Assembly: GCF_000336575.1 (NCBI RefSeq)
Contig: NZ_AOPO01000004.1
Coordinates: 248,001-312,000 of the forward strand
From: Vreelandella titanicae BH1
GTDB taxonomy: Bacteria > Pseudomonadota > Gammaproteobacteria > Pseudomonadales > Halomonadaceae
Direction: 5' to 3'
DNA: 64,000 nt
Made by a program: the position numbers and the translations under genes. Below are positions 1-8,856 of this stretch, one piece after another; position 1 is the stretch's first letter; each line of letters starts with the position of its first letter. Below the pieces are notes generated by a model. That model was not told the DNA's origin, did no database searches, and saw only the letters and a list, made by a program, of their open reading frames with translations.

Positions 1-1321
1 CCGGGCTGGCAGAAAAGAGCCTTGCCACAGCGTCAGGATTATTGGGGAAAAACAGATGCAAATAGGTCGCCGTCAGGCGCTTTTGACGGTAAATCGCCTC
101 CCCCGGCGCGGGGTGCCGCTGGCGGCGGCCGTGGCCAATCGGCTCGAGGGTGCCTTCCGCCATGGAGCGGTGGTGCGCATGGCCGCGAACCGGGCCTTCC
201 GGCAGCTCGGCGGTTTGCATCCCCTGGCAGCCGCGGCGCCCGCGCATGGCCCCCTGCCCGGGCAGCAGGCCTAGCATGGTATGAGTAATATCGTCGTAGT
301 CGGTCAGGGTTTCCAGGCAGTACAGCAGCCCGCCACACTCGGCCAGAATGGGCTTGTCGGCGCGGTAGAAAGCCTCAATAGCCGAACGCATGGCGCCGTT
401 ATCCGCCAGCGTTTGAGCGTGAAGCTCCGGGTAGCCCCCCGGCAGCCAGAGGGCGTCGCATTCGGGCAGGCGGCTATCCGTCAGCGGCGAAAAGAAGCGC
501 AGCGTCGCGCCCATCTGCTCCAGCAGGTCAAGGTTGGCCTGATAGACAAAGCTGAAAGCGGCGTCCCGGGCCACGCCAATGGTATGGCCTTTGAGCAACG
601 GCTTAACGGCCGCAAGCTGTTCTTGTGGTGCGGTAAAAGTTACCGGCGAAAGCGCTGCAAGTGATTCAAGCAGCCCAGCCGCTTCCAGCGCTTTAGCACC
701 GGCTTCAAAACGGGCTTCCAGATCCTCGCGAATCTCCGCCGCCTGCACGAGGCCCAGGTGGCGTTCGGGGAGTGACAGCGCGGGGTCGCGGGGCATAGCG
801 GCCAGCAGAGGGATTGTCGCTGGCAGCGCCCCTTCGATCAGCTCGCGGTGGCGGGCCGAGCCGCAGGCATTGGCGATAAGCCCGGCGATATGGATGTCGT
901 CGCGAAAGCCGACCAACCCTGATACCAGCGCGGCGGCGGTCTGGGCCATGCCTTTTACATCCATGACGATCACCATGGGAATATCAAACAAGGCCGCTAA
1001 ATCAGCGCTGGAGGGCTCGCCGTCGAACAGCCCCATGGCGCCTTCCACCAGGATCAAGTCCGCTTCACAGGCGGCGTCATAAAAGCGCTGGCGGCAGTAG
1101 GCTTCGCCTGCCATCCATAGATCCAGTTGATCCACCGGCTGACCGGAGGCCTGGGCGAGTATCTGCGGATCCAGGTAGTCCGGGCCGGTCTTGAACACCC
1201 GCACCACCTTGCCCTGGTTGCGCAGCAGGCGGGCCAGGCCCGCCGTGACAGTGGTTTTGCCCTGGCCTGAGGCCGGGGCAGCGATAAACAGCGCGGGGCA
1301 GCGAGCGGTTGGCGTCGTCAT
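1..1321 (-). CDS. cobB: Cobyrinate a,c-diamide synthase, partial (runs off left edge)
   Basis: Amidates the a and c side chains of (hydrogeno)cobyrinic acid using glutamine and ATP in the cytoplasm. Translating the minus strand from the ATG at 1321 gives about 440 codons with no stop before the window edge. The N-terminus has an ATP-binding loop (AAPASGQGKTT) and the region around residue 36 reads FKTGPDYLDP, typical of the CobB/CbiA dethiobiotin-synthetase fold. The C-terminal part is a class I glutamine amidotransferase with the nucleophile cysteine in ILAECGGLLY and the late histidine in ATYLHLFF. Family members are about 430-470 residues, so only the last few residues are missing. Its ATG shares one base with the stop of cobO (TGATG), implying translational coupling. 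Product assignment is firm; whether the aerobic (CobB) or anaerobic (CbiA) substrate is used is not decidable here. Confidence 0.93.
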   Translation of the reverse strand, partial: MTTPTARCPALFIAAPASGQGKTTVTAGLARLLRNQGKVVRVFKTGPDYLDPQILAQASGQPVDQLDLWMAGEAYCRQRFYDAACEADLILVEGAMGLFDGEPSSADLAALFDIPMVIVMDVKGMAQTAAALVSGLVGFRDDIHIAGLIANACGSARHRELIEGALPATIPLLAAMPRDPALSLPERHLGLVQAAEIREDLEARFEAGAKALEAAGLLESLAALSPVTFTAPQEQLAAVKPLLKGHTIGVARDAAFSFVYQANLDLLEQMGATLRFFSPLTDSRLPECDALWLPGGYPELHAQTLADNGAMRSAIEAFYRADKPILAECGGLLYCLETLTDYDDITHTMLGLLPGQGAMRGRRGCQGMQTAELPEGPVRGHAHHRSMAEGTLEPIGHGRRQRHPAPGEAIYRQKRLTATYLHLFFPNNPDAVARLFSASP

Positions 1322-1914
1322 CAGTATTCGATCCCCGCCTGGGCTTTAACGCCGCCGCGAAAGGCGTGGCGCTCGTCCTGAACGACGCTGATAGTATCCG
1401 CGATTTCCTGAAGCGGCGTGGCCATGGTGCGCCCAGTAATGATGACGTTCTGGTGCGCCGGGCGGCGCTTAAGCGCTTCCACCACCGGTTCGGGGTCGAG
1501 ATAGCCGTACTTGAACATATAGCTCATCTCGTCCAGTACGATCATATGATAGGCGGGGTTCTCCAGCAGCCCTTTGGCGACGGCCCAGGCGGCCTCGGCG
1601 GCTTCGATATCCCGCTCGCGATTCTGGGTTTCCCAGGTAAAGCCGTGGCCCATGATGTGCCAGTCGAGCTTGGGATGATCGCGAAAGAACAGATACTCGC
1701 CGGTTTCGCGGCGGCCTTTGATGAACTGGATCACCGCGCACTGCTGACCGTGCCCCAGTGAGCGCGCCATGGTGCCGAAGGCGGAGCTGCTTTTGCCCTT
1801 GCCGTTGCCTTTCAGCAGAATCAGCACGCCCCGCTCTTCCGTCGCCTTGCTGATGCGCTCGTCGACCACGTCTTTTTTGCGCTGCATGCGATCTAAATGG
1901 CTTGCGTCGCTCAT
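1321..1914 (-). CDS. cobO: Corrinoid adenosyltransferase (CobO/BtuR type)
   Basis: Transfers the 5'-deoxyadenosyl group of ATP to the cobalt of reduced corrinoids, giving the adenosylated precursor. The 197-residue length is normal for CobO/BtuR/CobA. A P-loop, KGNGKGKSSSAFG, lies near residues 35-47, followed by family motifs such as GHGFTWETQNRERD and VLDEMSYMFKYGYLD. The start ATG overlaps the chelatase gene upstream by four bases (ATGA), and its stop overlaps the start of cobB, so the three genes form one minus-strand transcription unit. The protein should be soluble and cytoplasmic. Assignment is by direct motif recognition and is secure. Confidence 0.95.
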   Translation of the reverse strand: MSDASHLDRMQRKKDVVDERISKATEERGVLILLKGNGKGKSSSAFGTMARSLGHGQQCAVIQFIKGRRETGEYLFFRDHPKLDWHIMGHGFTWETQNRERDIEAAEAAWAVAKGLLENPAYHMIVLDEMSYMFKYGYLDPEPVVEALKRRPAHQNVIITGRTMATPLQEIADTISVVQDERHAFRGGVKAQAGIEY

Positions 1915-3668
1915 GAGAAGTTCCCAGGTTGATGTGCAGAAACAGTATGCGCCATAGAGGGTCTGCCAAACGAGGCCGGCCAGTAACGCGCGCCCAACTG
2001 CTGGGCGATTCGCGCGCCCTGCCCGCGTTTGACTTTGGACTGTTCGGTGTCGATAAGTAGACAGTCCTCCAGTGGGGCGAGATCGTCAACGGTTTCCCGG
2101 GTGCGGCCATCGGTGATCAGATAGGTGCGCACCTTCAGGCCGGGCTCGCGGCGCTGCCACTGGCGGATCAGCCGCTTGGCTTCAATAATCACTTCCCGCA
2201 GCGGGGTACCGCCACCGCCTTTGGCACTATCCAGAGTGCTCCGCGCGTTTTTGGGCGCTCGGCGGCGGGAGAGTATCGGCACGACACCACCGTTGCCAAA
2301 CCCCAGCACCGCCACCTGCTCCCGCGCGGCGTAGGCTTGGCTAACCAGCGATTCGACCAGCCCCTTTGCCTGGCCCAGCAGGCGCTGACCCAGGGTGGAA
2401 CCGGAGGTGTCCAGCAGCACCAGGTGCGCTGTCGCCTGCCCAGAGCGGGTCTTGCGCATCTTTAGCTGCTGCCAAGGCCACTGACCGCGATTGGCGATAA
2501 CGGTCGCAAACCCATCCAGCCGGGAAGTCGTCACTTGGGATCGCCCCTGGCCCAACGCACCACCTTTTCCAGCGCTAGCGTTGGTATCGGTGCGGTTGGC
2601 CAGCTTAAAAAGATCTTCGCTATCGGGCAATTTCACCGCTGGTTGGATAATCGCTTCCTGGGCTATGGGAGGCATTGCGCCCCACTGGCCCTGTTCAGCG
2701 CTCTGTTGGGATGAACCAGCGGTCGATGCGTTATTGCCCGACGACGAACTGCTCTCGTCTTTCGAAGGTGTTCCATTAGGTGGAGATGATGGCGGGCTCT
2801 GCTCAGGCGGTTGGGTACGCCGATGAGCCAACACCCAGGGTTCAACGGTGTCGATATCCTGCTGCTCCACGCTAGCCACACCACGCCAGGCCGCATGGGC
2901 CTGGGCGGCGCGGTGCCAGGTAACGTCTGCCCGCAGACCTTCAACGCCCGCGGCTTCACAGCAGTTGGCAATCGTTCGATACACCCAGGTGTCGGTGGTG
3001 ATCTCTTTGAGCAAGCGCTGCGCTTTAGCAATGCGCCCGGCCAGAGCGGCCTGGGCATCCTCAACGCGTTCGAGCGTGCCAGTGGGGTCGCGGTCAAAGG
3101 CTTCCCGTTGCTGCACAATGGCAATGCGCTCGTCGATGCTTATGGTTCCAGCCTGTTCAAGGCAGAGGCCAAAGCGGTCAAGCAACTGAGGGCGCAGCTC
3201 GCCTTCGTCCGGGTTCATGGTGCCGATCAGGCTAAAGCGCGCCGGATGGGAGTGGCTAATGCCATCGCGCTCAACAATATTGGTACCGCTGGCGGCCACG
3301 TCCAGCAGCAAATCAACCAGGGTATCCGGTAGCAGATTGACTTCATCCACATAGAGCACCCCGCCGTCGGCTTTAGCCAGCAGCCCGGCATGAAAGGTAG
3401 CTTCGCCATTGGCCAGTACCTTTTGCAGATCCAGACTGCCAACCAGCCTGTCTTCGCTGGCACCCAGCGGCAGAGTGACAAAAGGGGCATGCTTTCCTTC
3501 GCTATCGCTGGGCAGAATGGCGGCCAGCGCCCGAGCTAAGGTGGATTTAGCGCTGCCCCTTGGCCCACTAATCAACACCCCGCCGATGCGCGGGTTAATG
3601 GCGTTAAGGAGCAGCGCGGTTTTCAGCGACTCCTGGCCGACCACCGCCGCAAAGGGGAACTCACTCAC
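1911..3668 (-). CDS. Fused ChlI/ChlD-type chelatase subunit (AAA+ plus VWA), probably for cobaltochelatase
   Basis: About 585 residues combine the two small chelatase subunits in one chain. The N-terminal AAA+ module has Walker A GPRGSAKST near residue 40, Walker B GGVLYVDEVNLL and the sensor motif IGTMNPDEGELRPQLLDRFGL. A Ser/Pro/Gln-rich linker follows (about residues 290-340). A VWA domain with a MIDAS motif (LLDTSGST) then ends the protein. Such proteins partner the large CobN subunit to insert cobalt or a related metal. No cobN lies in the visible neighbourhood. I place the start at GTG 3668 because GGGAGG at 3675-3680 lies six bases upstream; the in-frame GTG at 3674 is too close to it. 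It overlaps cobO by four bases. The cobalt role is inferred from the neighbours; magnesium chelatase is unlikely without other chlorophyll genes. Confidence 0.85.
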   Translation of the reverse strand: MSEFPFAAVVGQESLKTALLLNAINPRIGGVLISGPRGSAKSTLARALAAILPSDSEGKHAPFVTLPLGASEDRLVGSLDLQKVLANGEATFHAGLLAKADGGVLYVDEVNLLPDTLVDLLLDVAASGTNIVERDGISHSHPARFSLIGTMNPDEGELRPQLLDRFGLCLEQAGTISIDERIAIVQQREAFDRDPTGTLERVEDAQAALAGRIAKAQRLLKEITTDTWVYRTIANCCEAAGVEGLRADVTWHRAAQAHAAWRGVASVEQQDIDTVEPWVLAHRRTQPPEQSPPSSPPNGTPSKDESSSSSGNNASTAGSSQQSAEQGQWGAMPPIAQEAIIQPAVKLPDSEDLFKLANRTDTNASAGKGGALGQGRSQVTTSRLDGFATVIANRGQWPWQQLKMRKTRSGQATAHLVLLDTSGSTLGQRLLGQAKGLVESLVSQAYAAREQVAVLGFGNGGVVPILSRRRAPKNARSTLDSAKGGGGTPLREVIIEAKRLIRQWQRREPGLKVRTYLITDGRTRETVDDLAPLEDCLLIDTEQSKVKRGQGARIAQQLGARYWPASFGRPSMAHTVSAHQPGNFS

Positions 3669-3926
3669 CGGCACCTCCCGTGCTGGCCAAGCCCGCTAAC
3701 CGATCACTACTAGCCAACTGATCTAGGGAGCATGGAACTTGAATATGATTCATGGCAACTAGCCAAGTGTTAATAAAATCATTCATAAAGAAGTGGGAAC
3801 AGAAAAGGCGTTCAGTATAGAGGAAGGGGTGGCGGCGAGGCCAATTTGTTGCAAGCTATTAACTTTGTGAGGATATATATCACTTACGCTAGGGATACAG
3901 TTGGATTTTTATGCTCTTACATAATA

Positions 3927-3942
3927 TAATGTTATAACATTA
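3927..3942. promoter_or_regulatory. 16-bp perfect palindrome, possible operator
   Basis: TAATGTTATAACATTA reads identically on both strands. It lies in AT-rich DNA between the chelatase operon (minus) and the riboswitch-led importer (plus), about 75 bases before the riboswitch. The position suits a promoter-overlapping operator. Its core loosely resembles Fur/Zur-family sites, but that is a guess from sequence likeness. The rest of the 3669-4014 gap has AT-rich promoter-like DNA and no gene that I can support. Confidence 0.35.
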
Positions 3943-4014
3943 CATTTCAAATGAGGACTCATAAGATCCTTAAGCTTCCTGTTGTTCGCTATCCACCTGC
4001 AACCTAGAATGGCC

Positions 4015-4178
4015 AGTGTCGGTGTTCCCCCCGGAACTTAATAGAGAATCCGCCGCGGCTTGCCGCGAACCGGAACTGCCCCCGCAACTGTAGGCGGCGA
4101 GCGATGCTCTTTGATGCCACTGGACACAGAGTCTGGGAAGGCGAGCTAGCCATGACCCGTCAGTCAGGAGAACTGCCG
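4015..4178 (+). ncRNA. Cobalamin riboswitch
   Basis: The plus strand carries the conserved B12 aptamer parts in order: an initial GGTGTTCC arm, AATCCG, GGAACTGCCCCCGCAACTGT, the B12 box with GATGCCACTGG, then GGGAAGGC and a closing TCAGGAGAACTGCC. Downstream at 4194-4209 a CGAGC/GCTCG hairpin followed by a short T run may be the expression platform; the gene start is at 4259. It should lower expression of the downstream importer when adenosylcobalamin is plentiful. Confidence 0.93.
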
Positions 4179-4258
4179 ATATATTACTTACATCGAGCGA
4201 AGTGGCTCGGTCAGTATTTTCTGCCCGAATGCGGAGCTCATCATGCACGGGAGTGTAC

Positions 4259-5275
4259 ATGATGTTGAGATTGACCACGGCCATCGCCGCGAGCGCTGTT
4301 GGCCTTGCACAGGCGGCTTACGCCTCCACCGACTACCCTCTTACGCTAACCAATTGCGGCGTTGACTTTAGTGTGACGTCGTCCCCGGAGCGGACAGTGA
4401 CGGTTGGCCAGTCAGCCACGGAGATTCTCTATTCGCTGGGGCTCGCTGATCGAGTGAATGGCACCTCGGTTTGGTTTAATCCGGTTCTTCCCCAGTTTGC
4501 TGATGCCAATGAAGCGATCGAGCGGATCGCCAACGACGACCCAAGCTTTGAGGCAGTGGTCAATAAACGGCCTGATCTGGTGGCGGTGCAGTATGAGTGG
4601 CACGTGGGCCCCACCGGCAGTGTCGCCACCCGTGAGCAGTTTCATGAGCTGGGTATTAATACCTATATTATTCCCGCCGATTGCGACACCAAGGATAACT
4701 CTACCGGCGGCGACGGCACCCGCACCGCCGCCTTCTCGACTGACTCCATCTATAAAGGGATCACCGAGTTAGCCGAGATCTACGATGTTCAAGACGCTGG
4801 CGAGGCGCTGATAACCGACCTTGCCGCCCGCGAACAGCGCGCTATCGTCTTGGCGAGCAGCCTTGATTTACCGGAAGACTTGTCAGCGGCATTCTGGTTT
4901 TCATCGACAGATCTAGGGGTTAGCCCTTTCGTGGCGGGGCAGCTGGGTGCACCAGGGTATATGATGGAAAAACTCGGCATTCGTAATGTCATCGAGTCTG
5001 ACGAAGAGTGGCCCACGGTGGGCTGGGAAAGCATCGCCAGAGCCGATCCCGATGTGCTTGTTATCGCCAGTATGGATCGCCGCCGCTTTCCTGCCGATGA
5101 CATTGAAGCAAAACGTGAGTTTTTACGTAGTGACCCGGTCACCCGCGAGATGAACGCGGTTAAAAATAACCGTATCGTCGAGATGGACGCCCACGCCATG
5201 AGCGCCACTATGCGCACTATTTACGGCCTTGAATCACTTGCCGAGGCACTATCCAATATGTCGTTTAACGAATGA
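4259..5275 (+). CDS. Periplasmic corrinoid-type substrate-binding protein (BtuF-like)
   Basis: About 338 residues with an N-terminal signal peptide (hydrophobic stretch to about residue 22, cut near AQAAYAS), then a class III periplasmic binding fold of the BtuF/FhuD kind (ERTVTVGQSATEILYSLGLADRV; later GYMMEKLGIRNV and KNNRIVEMDAHAMS). The start chosen is the ATG of an ATGATG pair, six bases after GGGAG at 4249-4253; longer versions have no ribosome site. It is the first gene of an operon with permease and ATPase genes, overlapping the permease by four bases. The upstream cobalamin riboswitch argues for a corrinoid ligand. The sequence departs from classical BtuF, and related ABC cassettes have been annotated elsewhere as F420-0 or siderophore importers, so the ligand is inferred. 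Confidence 0.8.
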   Translation: MMLRLTTAIAASAVGLAQAAYASTDYPLTLTNCGVDFSVTSSPERTVTVGQSATEILYSLGLADRVNGTSVWFNPVLPQFADANEAIERIANDDPSFEAVVNKRPDLVAVQYEWHVGPTGSVATREQFHELGINTYIIPADCDTKDNSTGGDGTRTAAFSTDSIYKGITELAEIYDVQDAGEALITDLAAREQRAIVLASSLDLPEDLSAAFWFSSTDLGVSPFVAGQLGAPGYMMEKLGIRNVIESDEEWPTVGWESIARADPDVLVIASMDRRRFPADDIEAKREFLRSDPVTREMNAVKNNRIVEMDAHAMSATMRTIYGLESLAEALSNMSFNE

Positions 5276-6336
5276 GCATAGCGCTAACGAGGGCTTCCTC
5301 CGCACACTTCGGGTTGCGCTGGCTATGGATAACGCCGCTCGTGCTTGTGACGGCACTGATCGCGGGCACCGCCATCGGCGAGACGCCGATTCCCGTAGAT
5401 ACTATTGTCAAAGTGCTCGCCAACCAGCTAATAGGAACGGATTACCCGGCTGACCGAATCGACGCGGGCATTATTTGGAACTATCGTCTCAGCCGCGCCG
5501 TGGTTGCCGCCTGTTGCGGCACCAGCTTGGCCCTGGCCGGGGTCGTACTGCAGGCGCTGCTGCGCAACCCCCTGGCCGACCCCTACTTGATGGGTATTTC
5601 CGCTGGGGCTTCTACGGGGGCAGTCGCGGTGGCAGTCGCCGGAGTGGGCGCTGGAGCGCTTTCGCTCTCCCTAGGCGCCTTTATCGGCGCCCTGCTCTCC
5701 TTTGGTATCGTGGTGATGCTCGCCCATGCAGCCAATAGCGGTGTGGGTGGCGGCCGCGGCGTTCAGGCCGCGGGGGCGATTATTCTGGCGGGTATTGCAG
5801 GCTCGCAGCTGTTCAATGCGCTGACCGCATTTATCATTACCAAGTCAGCGAGCGCCGAGCAGGCCCGAGGCATCATGTTCTGGCTGATGGGCAATCTCTC
5901 CGGGGTGCGCTGGGCCGATGTCACCTTGGCCGTGCCTGCCGCGCTGTTTGGGCTACTGGTTTGCCTGTGGCACCGGCGCTCCCTGGATGCATTTACCTTC
6001 GGCGCCGACAGCGCCGCCTCCATGGGCATCGCGGTGCGCCCAGTGCGTGGAATGCTGATTATCGCCATGGCACTGGTCACGGCCGTGATGGTGTCTATCG
6101 TGGGGGCGATTGGTTTTGTTGGCCTGGTGATCCCTCACGCGATGCGTTTTATCGTGGGGAGCCGCCATACCCGACTGGTACCAGCAACCGCCCTGGCAGG
6201 CGCCGTGTTCTTGATCGGTTCGGATATTCTTTCCCGGGTGCTGATCTCCGGCCAAGTACTCCCCATCGGGGTGATTACCTCACTGATCGGCGCGCCCGCT
6301 TTTGCGCTGATTCTGGTTCGCGGCAAGAGGTCTTAA
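5272..6336 (+). CDS. ABC importer permease, BtuC/FecCD family
   Basis: A 354-residue hydrophobic protein with about ten predicted membrane helices. It has family hallmarks: LAGVVLQALLRNPLADPYLMGISAGAS near residues 88-114, MFWLMGNLSG, and the C-terminal GAIGFVGLVIPHAMRF with PIGVITSLIGAPAFALIL. These are characteristic of BtuC/FhuB-type permeases for vitamin B12, haem or siderophores. The ATG overlaps the binding-protein stop (ATGA) and the stop overlaps the ATPase start by one base, so the complex subunits are translationally coupled. Corrinoid transport is inferred from the riboswitch upstream of the operon. Confidence 0.9.
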   Translation: MSIALTRASSAHFGLRWLWITPLVLVTALIAGTAIGETPIPVDTIVKVLANQLIGTDYPADRIDAGIIWNYRLSRAVVAACCGTSLALAGVVLQALLRNPLADPYLMGISAGASTGAVAVAVAGVGAGALSLSLGAFIGALLSFGIVVMLAHAANSGVGGGRGVQAAGAIILAGIAGSQLFNALTAFIITKSASAEQARGIMFWLMGNLSGVRWADVTLAVPAALFGLLVCLWHRRSLDAFTFGADSAASMGIAVRPVRGMLIIAMALVTAVMVSIVGAIGFVGLVIPHAMRFIVGSRHTRLVPATALAGAVFLIGSDILSRVLISGQVLPIGVITSLIGAPAFALILVRGKRS

Positions 6337-7100
6337 TGCGATTAACGGCTGAACAGCTTGCGTGGTCAGTACACGGCACGCCACTGCTTGCTGACGTCAA
6401 TCTTACCGTCGAGCCCGGCCAGACCTTTGGCCTGGTGGGGCCGAACGGCTCGGGGAAAACCTCCCTGCTGCGTCTGTTGGCGGGATTGAACAAACCCAAA
6501 GCAGGGCGGGTATCGATAGATAGCCAGCCCCTGCACACGCTCAAGCAACGGGCTATCGCACAATCCGTTGCCTTGGTGGAACAGCAGGCGGACACTACCG
6601 ACCGCATTACCGTGCACCAAGTGGTATCACTGGGTCGTACACCTTTCCTTTCCGCGTTGCGTCCCTGGTCAACGGAAGATGATGCCATCGTGGCGCAGGT
6701 GCTGGCAGATGTGGATATGGTGCACATGGCCGATCGCCTTTGGCATACCCTCTCTGGCGGTGAGCGCCAGCGAGTGCATATTGCCCGAGCGCTGGCACAA
6801 CAGCCTAAAATTCTGCTATTGGATGAACCCACCAATCATCTGGATATTCGCCACCAGCTTTCGATTCTTGAATTGGTCAGGCAACTACCGATCACGGTGG
6901 TTATCTCACTGCATGATCTTAACCAAGCCATGGAGTGTGACCGCATCGGCGTCATGGATGGCGGCCGCCTGATCGATAGCGGCCTCCCCCAAGACATACT
7001 CACGCCTAACAGGCTACAACAGACCTTTGGGGTATATGCCCATGTGATCGATGATCCTGTCGATGGCAAGCAAGTCATGCGTTTTCACAGTGCGATTTAG
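6336..7100 (+). CDS. ABC importer ATPase, BtuD/FecE family
   Basis: Energises the importer encoded by the two upstream genes. The 254-residue protein has Walker A GPNGSGKTS near residue 36, a Q-loop (ALVEQQ), the signature TLSGGERQRVHIARAL, Walker B ILLLDEPTNHLD and the H-loop ISLHDLNQ. The start is the ATG at 6336, overlapping the permease stop (TAATG). The reading frame stays open far upstream inside the permease gene, but that part is a shadow. It is the last gene of the riboswitch-controlled operon. Confidence 0.92.
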   Translation: MRLTAEQLAWSVHGTPLLADVNLTVEPGQTFGLVGPNGSGKTSLLRLLAGLNKPKAGRVSIDSQPLHTLKQRAIAQSVALVEQQADTTDRITVHQVVSLGRTPFLSALRPWSTEDDAIVAQVLADVDMVHMADRLWHTLSGGERQRVHIARALAQQPKILLLDEPTNHLDIRHQLSILELVRQLPITVVISLHDLNQAMECDRIGVMDGGRLIDSGLPQDILTPNRLQQTFGVYAHVIDDPVDGKQVMRFHSAI

Positions 7101-7182
7101 CTAGCTCCTAGTCTGCTAGGAAAAATGCCCGGTTACCGACAGCGCAAACTTTCGTGCCCCCCCCCGGCGCTACAGTGCCCAT

Positions 7183-7794
7183 TCACCGGAAAAAATGCCA
7201 AACCACGCTGTGGTCCGTGCCCATACTCCACAGAAGTACAACGACGACAAGCAGCGCCTCCAGCACCAAAACACCGATACCCAGCGTCGTGGTCGACAGA
7301 ATAAACCCCTGCTTATGACTGATTCCCAGAAAGCTGGGCGTTCCCTTGTAGAGCAGATAGGTGCTATAGAGCAGGCCGATCACCATCCCTAGCACACACA
7401 ACCAGAAAACCGGATAGAGCGCAAAAACGCCGCTGAGGAACATCGGGGTCGCAATATAACCTGCGAAGATAATACAGTCGCGGCGGCTAGGTCGATTATC
7501 AATACGGCGGGCCATCCAATGGATCACACTCCCCACCACCCCCACAGCCATTAGCATCAGCGCATAAAAAGCCACGCCTAAGGCAATACCGTTGGCAAGG
7601 GAGACTTTATAGGTTGCCGAACCACCATAAGTCCAGCCTACCTGGGTGGTGCCTATCAGGGCACAGACAACAGGAACGGCAGCGAGTAACAGGACATGGT
7701 GAGCATAGAGATGACTGACAGACTCATGCTCCTCACTGATCTTATACCACTCCCGTTCAGGATGATGGAGAAGCCCCCAAACATGATTGACCAT
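7183..7794 (-). CDS. Yip1-family membrane protein
   Basis: About 203 residues with five or so predicted membrane helices. The soluble N-terminal segment (NHVWGLLHHPEREWYKI) is typical of bacterial Yip1/DUF1282 proteins. The start chosen is the ATG at 7794, preceded by GGGAGG six bases upstream; the longer open frame to 7896 has no ribosome site and non-typical sequence. Function is not established for this family. It is transcribed convergently to the first B12-type importer and divergently from the epimerase-like gene, so it appears to be a single-gene unit. No clear link to cobalamin is visible. Confidence 0.75.
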   Translation of the reverse strand: MVNHVWGLLHHPEREWYKISEEHESVSHLYAHHVLLLAAVPVVCALIGTTQVGWTYGGSATYKVSLANGIALGVAFYALMLMAVGVVGSVIHWMARRIDNRPSRRDCIIFAGYIATPMFLSGVFALYPVFWLCVLGMVIGLLYSTYLLYKGTPSFLGISHKQGFILSTTTLGIGVLVLEALLVVVVLLWSMGTDHSVVWHFFR

Positions 7795-7962
7795 AACGAC
7801 CTCCCGTTTTTGTGGACACGCTATTGTTAGGATCAGACGATGATCGATCGGATCAACAAGGTTCCGAATCATTTTTAGTGTAGAACACAAAATCATTTTC
7901 GGAGGTGAGGATTTTTCTTTGCTAAGGTGGAGGAGCTCATTCTATTAATTGGTGGAGTTCAT

Positions 7963-8853
7963 ATGCGTATTCTGTTCACCGGCGGCAGTGGCAAAGCGGG
8001 CCGTCATGCAACTGCCTACCTGCGCGATCAAGGCCACCGCGTCACCAATTTGGACTGGGTGGCATCTGATGTGCCCGGTATTACTACCCTGAAAACCGAT
8101 CTGACCGATGCTGGGCAAGTGTTTAATGCTTGCCAGGCCTACGCTGGGTTCGATGAGCTGGAACCCGGCACCGGCGTGCCGCGTTACGATGCGATAGTCC
8201 ACTTCGCGGCCATACCAGCCATTCTGCATAGGCCGGACAACGAGACCTACCGCATCAATACGCTAAGTACCTACAACATTCTTGATGCTGCCACCAAGTT
8301 AGGCATTCCCAAGGTCATCTTCGCCTCTAGCGAGACCACCTACGGTGTCTGCTTCGCTGATGGCGAGCAAAAACCCGACTACTTGCCCGTCGATGAAGAG
8401 CACCCCACCGTGCCTCAAGATAGCTACGCCATGAGTAAGGTAGTTAACGAAGTAACGGCACGCTCCTTCCAGGCGCGCTCGGGCATCGACATCTACGGCC
8501 TGCGCATCAACAACGTTATCGAACCCCACGAATACCGCCAGAATTTCCCAGCCTACATGGACGACCCCGCCCTGCGCCGCCGCAATATCTTCGCCTATAT
8601 CGACGCCCGCGACCTGGGCCAGATGGTCGATTGCTGCCTGAAAACGGATGGCCTCGGCTACCAGGTATTTAACGTCGCCAATGACGATCTATCGGTTAGC
8701 CTGACCAACGCCCAGGTGATAGAGCGCTTCTACTCCGGCGTACCTATCAAGCGCGAAATGGATGAATTCGAAACCTTCTACTGCATCGAAAAGGCCCGTC
8801 GTCTGGTCGGCTTTGAACCACGCCACTCCTGGCGGGAAGAGCTGGAGCAGTAA
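7963..8853 (+). CDS. NAD(P)-dependent epimerase/dehydratase (extended SDR)
   Basis: About 296 residues with the Rossmann nucleotide-binding motif TGGSGKAGRH at the N-terminus, the extended-SDR motif HFAAIP, and the catalytic YxxxK as YAMSK near residue 160. The family includes sugar-nucleotide epimerases and uronate dehydrogenases; the substrate cannot be told. The ATG at 7963 is preferred because GGTGGAG at 7951-7957 sits five bases before it. It stands alone between the two B12 import operons and converges on btuD, leaving only three bases between the two stop codons. A role in corrinoid metabolism is possible only by position. Confidence 0.8.
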   Translation: MRILFTGGSGKAGRHATAYLRDQGHRVTNLDWVASDVPGITTLKTDLTDAGQVFNACQAYAGFDELEPGTGVPRYDAIVHFAAIPAILHRPDNETYRINTLSTYNILDAATKLGIPKVIFASSETTYGVCFADGEQKPDYLPVDEEHPTVPQDSYAMSKVVNEVTARSFQARSGIDIYGLRINNVIEPHEYRQNFPAYMDDPALRRRNIFAYIDARDLGQMVDCCLKTDGLGYQVFNVANDDLSVSLTNAQVIERFYSGVPIKREMDEFETFYCIEKARRLVGFEPRHSWREELEQ

Positions 8854-8856
8854 GTA

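Noticed and set aside
1309..1761. Plus-strand open frame of 150 codons opposite cobO
   Set aside because: It lies wholly antisense to cobO and the end of cobB, which have strong family motifs, and has no recognisable domain.
2811..3332. Plus-strand open frame of 173 codons opposite the chelatase gene
   Set aside because: Antisense shadow of a gene with clear AAA+ and VWA motifs; typical of GC-rich DNA.
3970..4284. Minus-strand open frame of 104 codons over the B12 riboswitch
   Set aside because: It covers the conserved aptamer on the opposite strand and its protein resembles nothing.
7106..7121. Small TCCTAG/CTAGGA hairpin after the first importer operon
   Set aside because: Only six base pairs with no T run on the plus strand; too weak to call a terminator.
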